The position numbers and the translations under genes are program-made. A model generated the notes under the pieces. That model searched no databases and was not told the DNA's origin. It was given only the letters and a program-made list of their open reading frames with translations. Positions 24,495 to 31,865 of a stretch of DNA of 57,187 bases are shown in pieces; position 1 is the first letter of the stretch; every line of letters starts with the position of its first letter. Source of the stretch: Lachnospiraceae bacterium (GTDB lineage Bacteria > Bacillota > Clostridia > Lachnospirales > Lachnospiraceae); the NCBI GenBank assembly GCA_022796475.1, contig JAAWIS010000012.1, positions 1 to 57,187 on the forward strand, given 5' to 3'.

Positions 24495-25667
24495 ATGGCA
24501 GATTTAAGTGTAAATTGCAACGGCCTGAAGCTGAAAAATCCTGTGATTGTGGCCAGCAGCCCGCTGACAGCCAGGTTATCCCTATTACAGGAGGCTGAGG
24601 AACAGGGAGCGGCAGGAGTCGCTGTGAAGCATACAATGATGACTCAGCGGTTTGAGGCCAGGCCAAGATGGCATTACGATAAAAAGATCGGTGTAACAGT
24701 TAGCGGCGACCCAAGGCTGAACCCGGAAGATGCATATGATCTGATCCGGAAGGCCAGAGAAAGCACAGATTTGTGCATCCTTGCTAATATGTCCGGTACT
24801 CCGGGAAAACTGGAAAGCTGGGGAGAACTGGCTAAGAATTTATGGCAGGCCGGCGCTGATGGAATTGAGCTGAACTTTAACTGTCCAAACCTTTTGTCAG
24901 CAGAAATTAAAACGGCTGTGCAGGGGGCGAATTTAGGAGCCGATCCGGAAGCCTGTGAAATTGTTGTAAGAGAAGTAAAAAAAGCAGTAACAGTCCCTGT
25001 AATCGTAAAGCTTTCAACAGAAAGCGGCGTTGCAGTAAAGGTGGCAAAAGCATGCCGCCAGGCAGGAGCAGATATTATTAATATCCATGCAGGTTACCGC
25101 TCTGCACCGGGAATTGATATTTATCATGGAGGCCGTTTCCTCTATCCCGGTTCGGAAAAAGGGAGTTTTGGAGGATGTACCGGCCCTTGGAGCCGCCGTT
25201 TCACACACCGTTTCCTGTCTGATATCCATGCCGCTGTTCCGGATGCAGGACTTATGGGAGGAAGCGGAATCCAGTCCTGGGATCATATTGTGGAAACGAT
25301 TATGTTTGGGGCTCAGAGCGTGCAAATTTGTACTTCGGTTATTCAGCAGGGATTTGGCTTGATAAAGAATTTAGTCCATGGACTGGAACAGTTTATGGAT
25401 GAGCAAAATTATAATTCAATAGAGGATATGAGAGGGCTGGCTCTCCAGTACGTGGTAAAACCGGGGGAAATGATTTATAAAGATGTGACGGCTGAAATTT
25501 CAGCAGATCAGTGCAGCGGATGTGGAAGCTGCAACCGGATCGGACACTGCAGGGCAATCTCTGTGGGAGAAAATGGAAAGAGTGTGGTAAATCCTGACCT
25601 TTGTGTTGGCTGCGGATTCTGTGTGGGCGTATGTCCGAAAACATGTATCCGCATGATTGAAAAATAG
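24495..25667 (+). CDS. PreA-like dihydropyrimidine/dihydroorotate dehydrogenase-type flavoprotein with 2[4Fe-4S] domain
   Basis: A 390-residue protein. Residues 1 to about 300 form an FMN-binding TIM barrel of the class I DHODH/PreA family: NPVIVASSPLT near the start, LNFNCPNL with the catalytic-type Cys130, VIVKLS, and GGSGIQSWDHIVETIMFGA, where the FMN phosphate binds. The C-terminus has two iron-sulfur motifs: CSGCGSCNRIGHC, with unusual last spacing, and the standard CVGCGFCVGVCPK. PreA reduces or oxidises a C=C bond next to a carbonyl using ferredoxin/NADH electrons through a partner. No PreT partner is present here, so ferredoxin may be used directly. Position between a TRAP importer and hydro-lyases suggests a redox step on a carboxylic acid. 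Confidence 0.85.
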   Translation: MADLSVNCNGLKLKNPVIVASSPLTARLSLLQEAEEQGAAGVAVKHTMMTQRFEARPRWHYDKKIGVTVSGDPRLNPEDAYDLIRKARESTDLCILANMSGTPGKLESWGELAKNLWQAGADGIELNFNCPNLLSAEIKTAVQGANLGADPEACEIVVREVKKAVTVPVIVKLSTESGVAVKVAKACRQAGADIINIHAGYRSAPGIDIYHGGRFLYPGSEKGSFGGCTGPWSRRFTHRFLSDIHAAVPDAGLMGGSGIQSWDHIVETIMFGAQSVQICTSVIQQGFGLIKNLVHGLEQFMDEQNYNSIEDMRGLALQYVVKPGEMIYKDVTAEISADQCSGCGSCNRIGHCRAISVGENGKSVVNPDLCVGCGFCVGVCPKTCIRMIEK

Positions 25668-25678
25668 GAGGAATTGGT

Positions 25679-26920
25679 ATGACAATAACAGAAAAAATCC
25701 TGGCAAAAGCAGCCGGGTTAGACCATGTAGAACCGGGGCAAATTATTGAAGTTAATGTAGATGCAGCATTTACAGTTGAAAAGCAAGGGCCTCTGTTTTT
25801 TGATGAATTCCGCAAAATGGGACTTAAAATTTGGGATAAGGAAAAAGCAATTATCCTGGTAGATCACGGTACGCCTCCCAGTAAGATTATGGATGCTAAC
25901 TTGATTACAGATACCATCCAATTTGCAAGGGAATACGATCTGCCGCTGTATAATTCAGAAGGGATCTGTCATCAGATTATGCCGGAAAAAGGACATATCC
26001 TTCCGGGATTTGCTTATGTGGGAACGGATTCCCATACCACCACATACGGCGCTCTGGGAGCATTTTCTACAGGCCTTGGGGCAACTGAAATGGCATGGGT
26101 ATTTAACAAGGGAAGCATTTGGATGAAGGTTCCAAGTTCCATTTTGATTGAAATTGAGGGAGAACTTCCAAAGCATGTATACGGCAAAGATGTGGCTCTT
26201 GCTGTTATGGCTCTGTTAGGGCCTGATGGAGCAAGCTATAAGGCTATTGAGTACAGAGGAAGCAGTATTAGACAGCTTAGTATCGATTCCCGTTTTTCTC
26301 TCTGCAATATGGCAGTGGAAGCAGGGGCAAAGAATGGAATTATCGAAGCAGATGAGAAGGCAATCGCTTATGTTAAGGAAAGAAACAGCCGGGAATTTGA
26401 AGTGGTTCATTCAGATCCAGATGCAGCTTATGATAAGGTATATCACATTGATGGAAGCAAAGTGGCTCCTATGGTGGCAAAACCAGGCGGCTCCCAGTAT
26501 TCTGTTCCGGTAGATGAAGCAGAAGGCATTCCGTTTACAAGGGCTCTTTTAGGTACTTGTACAAACGGAAGAATGGAAGATTTCCGCATTGCACGTGAGA
26601 TTTTGAAAGGCAAGAAAGTTTCTCCCGATGTCAGGTTACAGGTAATCCCCGGTTCCAGAAGGATTTATCAGCAGTGTATTGAAGAGGGAATCGTTCAGGA
26701 TTTCCTGGAAGCAGGTGCAATTTGGTGCAATCCCCAGTGCGGGCCATGTGCCGGCGGTCATTATGGACTGCTTGGAAAAGGGGAAGTATGTTTAAGCACA
26801 TCCAACCGGAATATGGTGGGAAGAATGGGCGATCCAACTTCCGAAGTATATCTTACTTCTCCGGCAGTTGTAGCAGCATCAGTGGTAAGCGGCAGGATTA
26901 CAGATCCTGGAAAGATTTGA
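25679..26920 (+). CDS. Aconitase/3-isopropylmalate dehydratase-type large subunit (cluster-containing)
   Basis: A 413-residue catalytic subunit of the LeuC/homoaconitase group. The three [4Fe-4S] ligands are in place: Cys294 in GTCTNGR, and Cys354 and Cys357 in PQCGPCAGG. Active-site motifs DHGTPP, GTDSHTTTYGALGAF and the final SNRNMVGRMGD are normal. These enzymes move a hydroxyl between neighbouring carbons by dehydration and rehydration; relatives act on isopropylmalate, homocitrate, methylcitrate-like acids or 2,3-dimethylmalate. There are no leucine-synthesis genes nearby, so a catabolic substrate delivered by the TRAP system is more likely. It works with the small subunit encoded 10 bp downstream. 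Confidence 0.9.
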   Translation: MTITEKILAKAAGLDHVEPGQIIEVNVDAAFTVEKQGPLFFDEFRKMGLKIWDKEKAIILVDHGTPPSKIMDANLITDTIQFAREYDLPLYNSEGICHQIMPEKGHILPGFAYVGTDSHTTTYGALGAFSTGLGATEMAWVFNKGSIWMKVPSSILIEIEGELPKHVYGKDVALAVMALLGPDGASYKAIEYRGSSIRQLSIDSRFSLCNMAVEAGAKNGIIEADEKAIAYVKERNSREFEVVHSDPDAAYDKVYHIDGSKVAPMVAKPGGSQYSVPVDEAEGIPFTRALLGTCTNGRMEDFRIAREILKGKKVSPDVRLQVIPGSRRIYQQCIEEGIVQDFLEAGAIWCNPQCGPCAGGHYGLLGKGEVCLSTSNRNMVGRMGDPTSEVYLTSPAVVAASVVSGRITDPGKI

Positions 26921-26930
26921 GGTGGCGGAT

Positions 26931-27476
26931 ATGAAGATACATAACAAAGTATTTGGTGTTTACGGTTCTGATGTGGCTGCAGAGCAGATCGCATCTTCGA
27001 AATACGTTACGGCAGTAACACCGGAAGGATTAGCCCAGGCGTGTATGAAGGACATTGATTTACAGTTTCATGAGAAACTGAATAATGGGAAGATTATGGT
27101 GGCAGCTCAGAACTTCGGATGCAATTCCAGCCGTGAGTGGGCGCCCAGAGCGCTTAAGTTTTCCGGGGTGGAGCTTGTGATTGCAGACAGCTTTGCAAGG
27201 ATTTTTTTCCGGAATGCAATTAATATTGGTTTTCCAATTATCGAATGCCAGGACATTTGCCAGTTCTGTGAAGAGGGAGATGAACTTGACGTGGATCTTT
27301 CCACCGGCGTCATTAAAAACCTGACCAGGAAAACAGAAAAAAAGGGAACCGTACTTCCGGATTTTCTTTTAGATATTATGACAGCAGGAGGCCTTCTTGG
27401 CAAGCTGAAAGCTGAAATGAAGGATGAAGAAAACCGTGCTGCAGACGTTTGTGAACCGGAGGGAAGATCAGAATGA
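26931..27476 (+). CDS. Aconitase/3-isopropylmalate dehydratase-type small subunit
   Basis: A 181-residue swivel-domain subunit. NFGCNSSREWAP carries the catalytic Ser and substrate Arg of the family, followed by SFARIFFRNAINIGFP, the usual dimer and substrate strand. The normal opening GDdIdTDxI is altered to GVYGSDVAAEQI, and the first 30 residues are unlike LeuD. It ends with an unusually charged tail (KAEMKDEENRAADVCEPEGRSE). The ATG at 26931 is preceded by GAGGTGG; GTG 26922 lies inside that site. The stop overlaps the next start by four bases (ATGA), indicating coupled translation. Confidence 0.88.
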   Translation: MKIHNKVFGVYGSDVAAEQIASSKYVTAVTPEGLAQACMKDIDLQFHEKLNNGKIMVAAQNFGCNSSREWAPRALKFSGVELVIADSFARIFFRNAINIGFPIIECQDICQFCEEGDELDVDLSTGVIKNLTRKTEKKGTVLPDFLLDIMTAGGLLGKLKAEMKDEENRAADVCEPEGRSE

Positions 27477-28567
27477 AGATTCAGAAAATAGAACTGCTCA
27501 AGGCCATTACATCTGAATCAGGAGCAGATGGATTTATGGTCTACAGCCCTCAGTGGCATAAGGAAAACTACCGTTTTCTTACAGAGAAAAATTTTATCGG
27601 GCCTTTTGGCGTGATTTTGTACCTGGCAAAAACGGATCAGGTTCATATCATCTATGGTTCCCTGTGGGATCAGTGCAAAAATGAACCTTTGCTGAATGGA
27701 GTGACGCTTCATGGCGAAAATCCATACGGCGTAGTCAGCCAGCTTCTTAAGGATGGGGCAGTTAAAAAATTAGCGCTGTCAGGCGGCAAGTATATCCCCT
27801 GGAGCCTGTCACAGGCCATCCAGGAGGCTGGTGCAGATTGGATTTCAGTGGAAGGAAAGCTGGAAGCTGCCAGAATGCAGAAAACGGATGAGGAAATCGG
27901 TTATCTGAAGCAGGCAGTAAGCCTGGCTGACCAGGCCTGGACCGTATTTATGCAGGGCGTAGCCGATGGATTAAACGAGTATCAGATTGTAGCTGAAGTG
28001 GAGCATTACATAAAACGTCATGGAGCAGAAGACTGCTTTATGCTGTTAGCTACCGGAGGAGATGAAGTGCGGGGCATGACGCCTCCTATGATGCGGGTTG
28101 CCGGGCCGGGCCAGATGGTGCGTACTGAGATTACCCCTCAAGTAAAGGGCTGGTGGGCCCAGATTTGCCGGACTTGTGTAAAAGGAAAGGCCAGTGATAA
28201 TCAGAAACGGGCCTTTGAGATTTTCCTGGAGGCAGAACAGGCAGGATTTGACCGGATTCGCCCCGGAGTGAATATTAAAGATGTGGCAAAGGCAGAAAAT
28301 GACATATTCCGCAAATATGGCTATGGGGAGTACTGTACAGAAAAGTATACCAGAGTGCGGGGCCATGGGCACGGTCTGGATTTGGATGAGATGCCGTTAG
28401 TACTGGAATCTACCGATCTGGTATTAAAAGAGAATATGGTAGTTGTAATTCATCCCAACACTTTTAGCCCGCTGTGCGGATATATGGTTTTTGGAGATCC
28501 GGTATTAATCACAAAAGACGGATATGAGCTGCTTTCCGTAACGGAACGCAAGTTGTTTGAGGTGTAG
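27473..28567 (+). CDS. M24 'pita-bread' family protein, creatinase-like, metal ligands lost
   Basis: A 364-residue protein with a creatinase N-terminal domain (about 1-130) and a C-terminal M24 fold. In metallo-aminopeptidases five residues (D, D, H, E, E) hold two metals. Here the first pair is E219 and Q230 with the correct 11-residue spacing, the histidine is kept (H298 in GHGHGLDLDE), the usual second histidine is D305, and the two glutamates become H327 (VVVIHPNTF) and G341. Creatinase of Pseudomonas likewise has this fold without metals and hydrolyses a C-N bond. A C-N hydrolase or lyase acting on a carboxylate substrate is therefore plausible, but not proven. It starts inside the previous stop (ATGA). 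Confidence 0.8.
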   Translation: MKIQKIELLKAITSESGADGFMVYSPQWHKENYRFLTEKNFIGPFGVILYLAKTDQVHIIYGSLWDQCKNEPLLNGVTLHGENPYGVVSQLLKDGAVKKLALSGGKYIPWSLSQAIQEAGADWISVEGKLEAARMQKTDEEIGYLKQAVSLADQAWTVFMQGVADGLNEYQIVAEVEHYIKRHGAEDCFMLLATGGDEVRGMTPPMMRVAGPGQMVRTEITPQVKGWWAQICRTCVKGKASDNQKRAFEIFLEAEQAGFDRIRPGVNIKDVAKAENDIFRKYGYGEYCTEKYTRVRGHGHGLDLDEMPLVLESTDLVLKENMVVVIHPNTFSPLCGYMVFGDPVLITKDGYELLSVTERKLFEV

Positions 28568-28580
28568 AAGGAGGATAAGT

Positions 28581-29591
28581 ATGAAGCGTGGATATATGGA
28601 TTGGGATAAGAATCTGCTGCCTCTGTCTGCCCTGGAACAGAGAAGACAGCTTCTTCTTGAGGAAGCAGGGAAAAATGGGATTCTGGCAGTTGTAGTCTAT
28701 GGCGATGTATATTCAGCAGATGAATTGTCATATTATGTAAATTATGCGCCTTACTGGTGCAACAGCGCGGCTGTAATAACCAAAGATGAACTTTATATGG
28801 TTACCGGACATAACAACAGGGTAAATCCCTGGATCCATACGCTTACCGGCATTGAACAGGATAAGCTGTTAGCTTCCGGTTTTAAGGTGCCGGATCGGAC
28901 GGCACTTTCCCTTAAGGAACGGTTTCCGGAGGGCGGAAAAATCGGAGTGATTGGAAAATATGTAATGGATGCCCTTGCAAAAGCTCTGCAAGAACAAGGT
29001 TTTGAACCGGTTATGATGGGAGAAGCAGCCAGGCTTTTCGAAAAATCCGATGAATCTTACAGAAAAATCGGGGCGAAAGCAGCTCAAATTCTTAAGAATG
29101 CATTTGCCTGGGGCAGAAAGCAATATGACCAGGGAGAAAATTCCCGTATCGTTACAGCAGAAATTGAGTACGATGCAAGAAAAAATGGCGCTATGGATAT
29201 TGTTCTGTATGTATCAGATAAGGGCAAAGCCTTTGGGCTTCCAGAAGTCAGGAAAGACGGAAAGGGAAAATGGACGGTTTGCGCCCTTATGCAGTATCTG
29301 GGTGTTTGGGTAAGTTTTACAGAAACATTCGGTGCAGATTTAACGGAAACGAAAAATCAGCTTCAGCAGGCAGCGAAAGCGCTGGTTCCCGGAGAAATTG
29401 CAATTGCTCCAAAAGAGGGCATAGAAACCGCTGTTTGCCAGGTACTGTCAGATTCAATTTCAGACTTGAACAGCAAAATAGAAATGGCTTCCCTGGGCCA
29501 GGTGATTTCTGTAGAAGTATGGGACAGGAACAGGGATATTTTCTGCAGTGATATGTACTGCATTACTGAGAAGGGAGCAGTTGTTTTATGA
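28581..29591 (+). CDS. Divergent M24/creatinase-like protein, apparently non-metal and truncated
   Basis: A 336-residue relative of the preceding protein. The N-terminal domain is recognisable (LEQRRQLLLEEAGKNGILAVVVYG), and the middle KWTVCALMQYLGVWVSFTETF lines up with the segment that holds E219/Q230 upstream. The later part lacks any GHG motif, the HE pair and the final Glu region. No residue of the two-metal site remains. It may be a non-catalytic partner for the upstream M24 protein or a new activity. A clear GGAGG and the continued operon structure (overlap ATGA with the next gene) argue that it is expressed, not a pseudogene. The start is ATG 28581. Confidence 0.65.
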   Translation: MKRGYMDWDKNLLPLSALEQRRQLLLEEAGKNGILAVVVYGDVYSADELSYYVNYAPYWCNSAAVITKDELYMVTGHNNRVNPWIHTLTGIEQDKLLASGFKVPDRTALSLKERFPEGGKIGVIGKYVMDALAKALQEQGFEPVMMGEAARLFEKSDESYRKIGAKAAQILKNAFAWGRKQYDQGENSRIVTAEIEYDARKNGAMDIVLYVSDKGKAFGLPEVRKDGKGKWTVCALMQYLGVWVSFTETFGADLTETKNQLQQAAKALVPGEIAIAPKEGIETAVCQVLSDSISDLNSKIEMASLGQVISVEVWDRNRDIFCSDMYCITEKGAVVL

Positions 29592-30850
29592 ACATGATAG
29601 AAAAAATTCTGGCAAAAGCCAGCGGTAAAAAGGAAGTAAAGCCGGGTGATGTGGTAGTAGCTAATGTAGATACTTTGCTGCTTCACGATTTAAGCGGTTA
29701 TATTACTGCTAATGTATTTGAAAATGAAGTGAAAAAAGATATGCGCTATCCAGAGCGTGTGGCAATGGTATTTGACCATCATTTCTCGCCGCCTACCCAG
29801 CAGAGGGCAGAAGTTCTGGAACGAAACAGGGAATTTGCCAGAAAGTACAATGTAAACTTGTTTGACTGCGGTTCCGGCAATATCCATAATGTAGGAGTAC
29901 GGAAAGGCTTTGTGCGCCCGGGAACGATAGTGGCAGGTTCTGACAGCCATACTCCGGTTCACGGCACTATGGGCTGTTTTGCAACGGGACTTGGAAATAA
30001 TTCCAATGCAGCAACCGTAATGGCTTACGGAAAAGCATGGTTTATGGTTCCGAAAACCATTAAGATTGAGTTAACAGGCCGCACAAAACCAGGCGTAACC
30101 CCAAGAGATGTGGCGTTGTGGCTTACGGGTCAGATCGGTGAGGGCGGAGCGGTATACCGCGCTATTCATTTTACCGGCTCATTTATGAAAGAATTAGATG
30201 TATGGGACAGATGGCTGTTCCCGCTGATTACCATTGATGTAGGCGGAAAGTGCGGCTTTATTGATCCGGATGAAAAAACCATTGAATTTATAAAACAATA
30301 TACAGACCAGCCTTTTGAAGTGTTTACTTCCGATCCGGACTGTGAGTATGAAAAAGTACTGCACTTTGATATCAGTAATTTAGAGCCTCAGGTTGCAGCA
30401 TCCCCCACTCTTGGAAATGTAAAGCCCGCTGCTGGATTTGCAGGAAATCCGATCCAGTGGGCAGAATTAGGCGGACACGGCGGCGGAAGGCTGGAAGATT
30501 TCAGGCAGGCGGCACAGATCTTAAAAGGCCACAAGCTGGCTCCTGGCGTTAAGTTTAATGCAGTGCCAAGCAGCAGAGAAACCTTTGACATGTGTCTTAA
30601 GGAAGGGATTGTAGAGATCTTCCATCAGGCAGGCGCCTCCTGGTTCCCGGCCAGTACCGGTTCTAACCAGGCAATTAACATGGGAGCCATGTCAAAGAAT
30701 GAAGCCATGATTTCCACTCATGCCCGAAACTTCCCTGGAAGAAACGGAAGTCCGGAAGCAATTATGTATCTGAGTTCAGCTTATACGGCAGCAGCTTCTG
30801 CTGTAAAGGGATGTGTGGCAGATCCGAGAGAATTTTTGGAGGTATTATAG
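29588..30850 (+). CDS. Aconitase-fold large subunit lacking the [4Fe-4S] cysteines
   Basis: A 420-residue homologue of LeuC/aconitase over its full length: ILAKASGKKEVKPGD at the start, FDHHFSPPTQQ, GSDSHTPVHGTMGCFATGLG, HFDISNLEPQVAASPT and HARNFPGRNGSPEA. At the three cluster positions there is no cysteine: the GTCTNGR site reads GGHGGGR (residues 295-301) and the CGPC site reads ASTGSN (about 354-359). The cysteines that do occur are elsewhere. The frame is long and intact, tightly packed in the operon and followed by two matching small subunits, so this is not decay in progress. It cannot bind a cluster in the normal way. A different metal, a [2Fe-2S] cluster on other residues (as in AcnX relatives), or cluster-free chemistry would be needed. 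Confidence 0.85.
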   Translation: MNMIEKILAKASGKKEVKPGDVVVANVDTLLLHDLSGYITANVFENEVKKDMRYPERVAMVFDHHFSPPTQQRAEVLERNREFARKYNVNLFDCGSGNIHNVGVRKGFVRPGTIVAGSDSHTPVHGTMGCFATGLGNNSNAATVMAYGKAWFMVPKTIKIELTGRTKPGVTPRDVALWLTGQIGEGGAVYRAIHFTGSFMKELDVWDRWLFPLITIDVGGKCGFIDPDEKTIEFIKQYTDQPFEVFTSDPDCEYEKVLHFDISNLEPQVAASPTLGNVKPAAGFAGNPIQWAELGGHGGGRLEDFRQAAQILKGHKLAPGVKFNAVPSSRETFDMCLKEGIVEIFHQAGASWFPASTGSNQAINMGAMSKNEAMISTHARNFPGRNGSPEAIMYLSSAYTAAASAVKGCVADPREFLEVL

Positions 30851-31339
30851 ATGGAAGCAAAGGGTCGCTGCTGGAAATTCGGAGATAACATTCCAACGGA
30901 TCAGATTGTAAAAGCAGATCGGGTGCTTTTAAGCATTGATGAGATGGCGAAGCATGTGCTGGAAAACTTAAATCCGGACTTTCCAAAGAATGTAAAAAAA
31001 GGAGATATTCTGGTAGCAGGAAAACATTTTGGCCAGTCTTCCGGAAGAGCAGTAGCGCCGAAGGCGATTAAGGCTACAGGAGTAGGGGCGGTAATTGTGG
31101 AATATGCTTCCCGGTTATTTTACCGGAATGCTTACGAAATCGGGCTCCCACTTCTGGAATGTGAGGGGATCACAAAAGGAGTTAATGACGGTGATATTCT
31201 CTATGTTAACATGGAGGAGGGTCTTGTTAAGAATGAAACCACAGGTCAGGAATTCCATGCCAGGCCAATTGATCCATTTTTGATGAGGATGCTGGAAGCA
31301 GGAGGCTTGATTGCCTTCGGACCTGAAATTGATGAATAG
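30851..31339 (+). CDS. Aconitase/IPMI-type small subunit, copy A
   Basis: A 162-residue LeuD-like swivel domain. It opens with FGDNIPTDQIVKADRVL, the family's GDdIdTDqI motif, then VAGKHFGQSSGRAVAPKAI, where the normal SSRE reads SGRA: the catalytic Ser and Arg positions are kept, but the second Ser and the Glu are replaced. EYASRLFYRNAYEIGLPL follows. It starts directly after the stop of the cluster-less large subunit (TAG ATG), so both are probably made together. It is very similar to copy B just downstream (roughly three quarters identical by eye) and much less similar to the small subunit at 26931. Confidence 0.88.
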   Translation: MEAKGRCWKFGDNIPTDQIVKADRVLLSIDEMAKHVLENLNPDFPKNVKKGDILVAGKHFGQSSGRAVAPKAIKATGVGAVIVEYASRLFYRNAYEIGLPLLECEGITKGVNDGDILYVNMEEGLVKNETTGQEFHARPIDPFLMRMLEAGGLIAFGPEIDE

Positions 31340-31361
31340 ACAAAGAGATGGCGGTGATAGA

Positions 31362-31862
31362 GTGAGTAAGAAAACAGGAAGAGTGTGGAAGTTCGGAGAT
31401 AATATCCCTACAGACCAGATTGTAAGAGTCGATCGGGCTTTGGGATCCATGGAAGAAATGGCGAAACACGTATTGGAAAATTATAATTCGGAATTTCCGA
31501 AAAAAGTTCAGAAGGGCGACATTCTGGTAGCAGGAAAGCACTTTGGCCAGTCTTCCGGAAGAGCGGTAGCGCCGAAGGCCATAAAAGCCACAGGGGTAGG
31601 CGCGGTGGTAGTAGAATACGCTTCCCGTCTGTTTTACCGGAATGCTTTTGAAGTAGGGCTTCCTCTGATGGAATGCCCGGGCATTACAGAACATGTATCA
31701 GATGGGGATCAAATGTCTGTGGATATGGCTGCAGGAGAGATCAAAAATGAAACAACAGGAGAAGTACTGAAAGCCAGGCCGGTGGATCCTTTTTTGATGG
31801 AGATGCTGGAGGCAGGAGGCTTGATTGAATTCGGCCCGCGTATCGATGAGTGGAAGGCTTAA
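31362..31862 (+). CDS. Aconitase/IPMI-type small subunit, copy B
   Basis: A 166-residue tandem paralogue of copy A, with FGDNIPTDQIVRVDRAL, the identical GKHFGQSSGRAVAPKAIKAT block and EYASRLFYRNAFEVGLPL. The main differences lie in the specificity-loop region after DQIV (KADRVLLSIDEM versus RVDRALGSMEEM) and near the C-terminus. I chose the GTG at 31362 because GGCGGTGAT five bases upstream matches the 16S tail; ATG 31332 inside the previous gene is an alternative. Keeping two intact copies suggests two substrate specificities for one large subunit, or a heteromeric complex. Confidence 0.85.
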   Translation: MSKKTGRVWKFGDNIPTDQIVRVDRALGSMEEMAKHVLENYNSEFPKKVQKGDILVAGKHFGQSSGRAVAPKAIKATGVGAVVVEYASRLFYRNAFEVGLPLMECPGITEHVSDGDQMSVDMAAGEIKNETTGEVLKARPVDPFLMEMLEAGGLIEFGPRIDEWKA

Positions 31863-31865
31863 AAC

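Noticed and set aside
25679-27476. leuCD of leucine biosynthesis
   Set aside because: No leuA, leuB or ilv genes nearby; the context is an IclR-controlled TRAP uptake operon and the small subunit has an atypical N-terminus.
27473-29591. The two M24 proteins as Xaa-Pro aminopeptidases
   Set aside because: Both lack the two-metal ligand set needed for peptidase activity.
29588-30850. Cluster-less aconitase as a pseudogene
   Set aside because: The frame is full length, codon use matches its neighbours, the non-cluster motifs are intact and it is coupled to genes on both sides.
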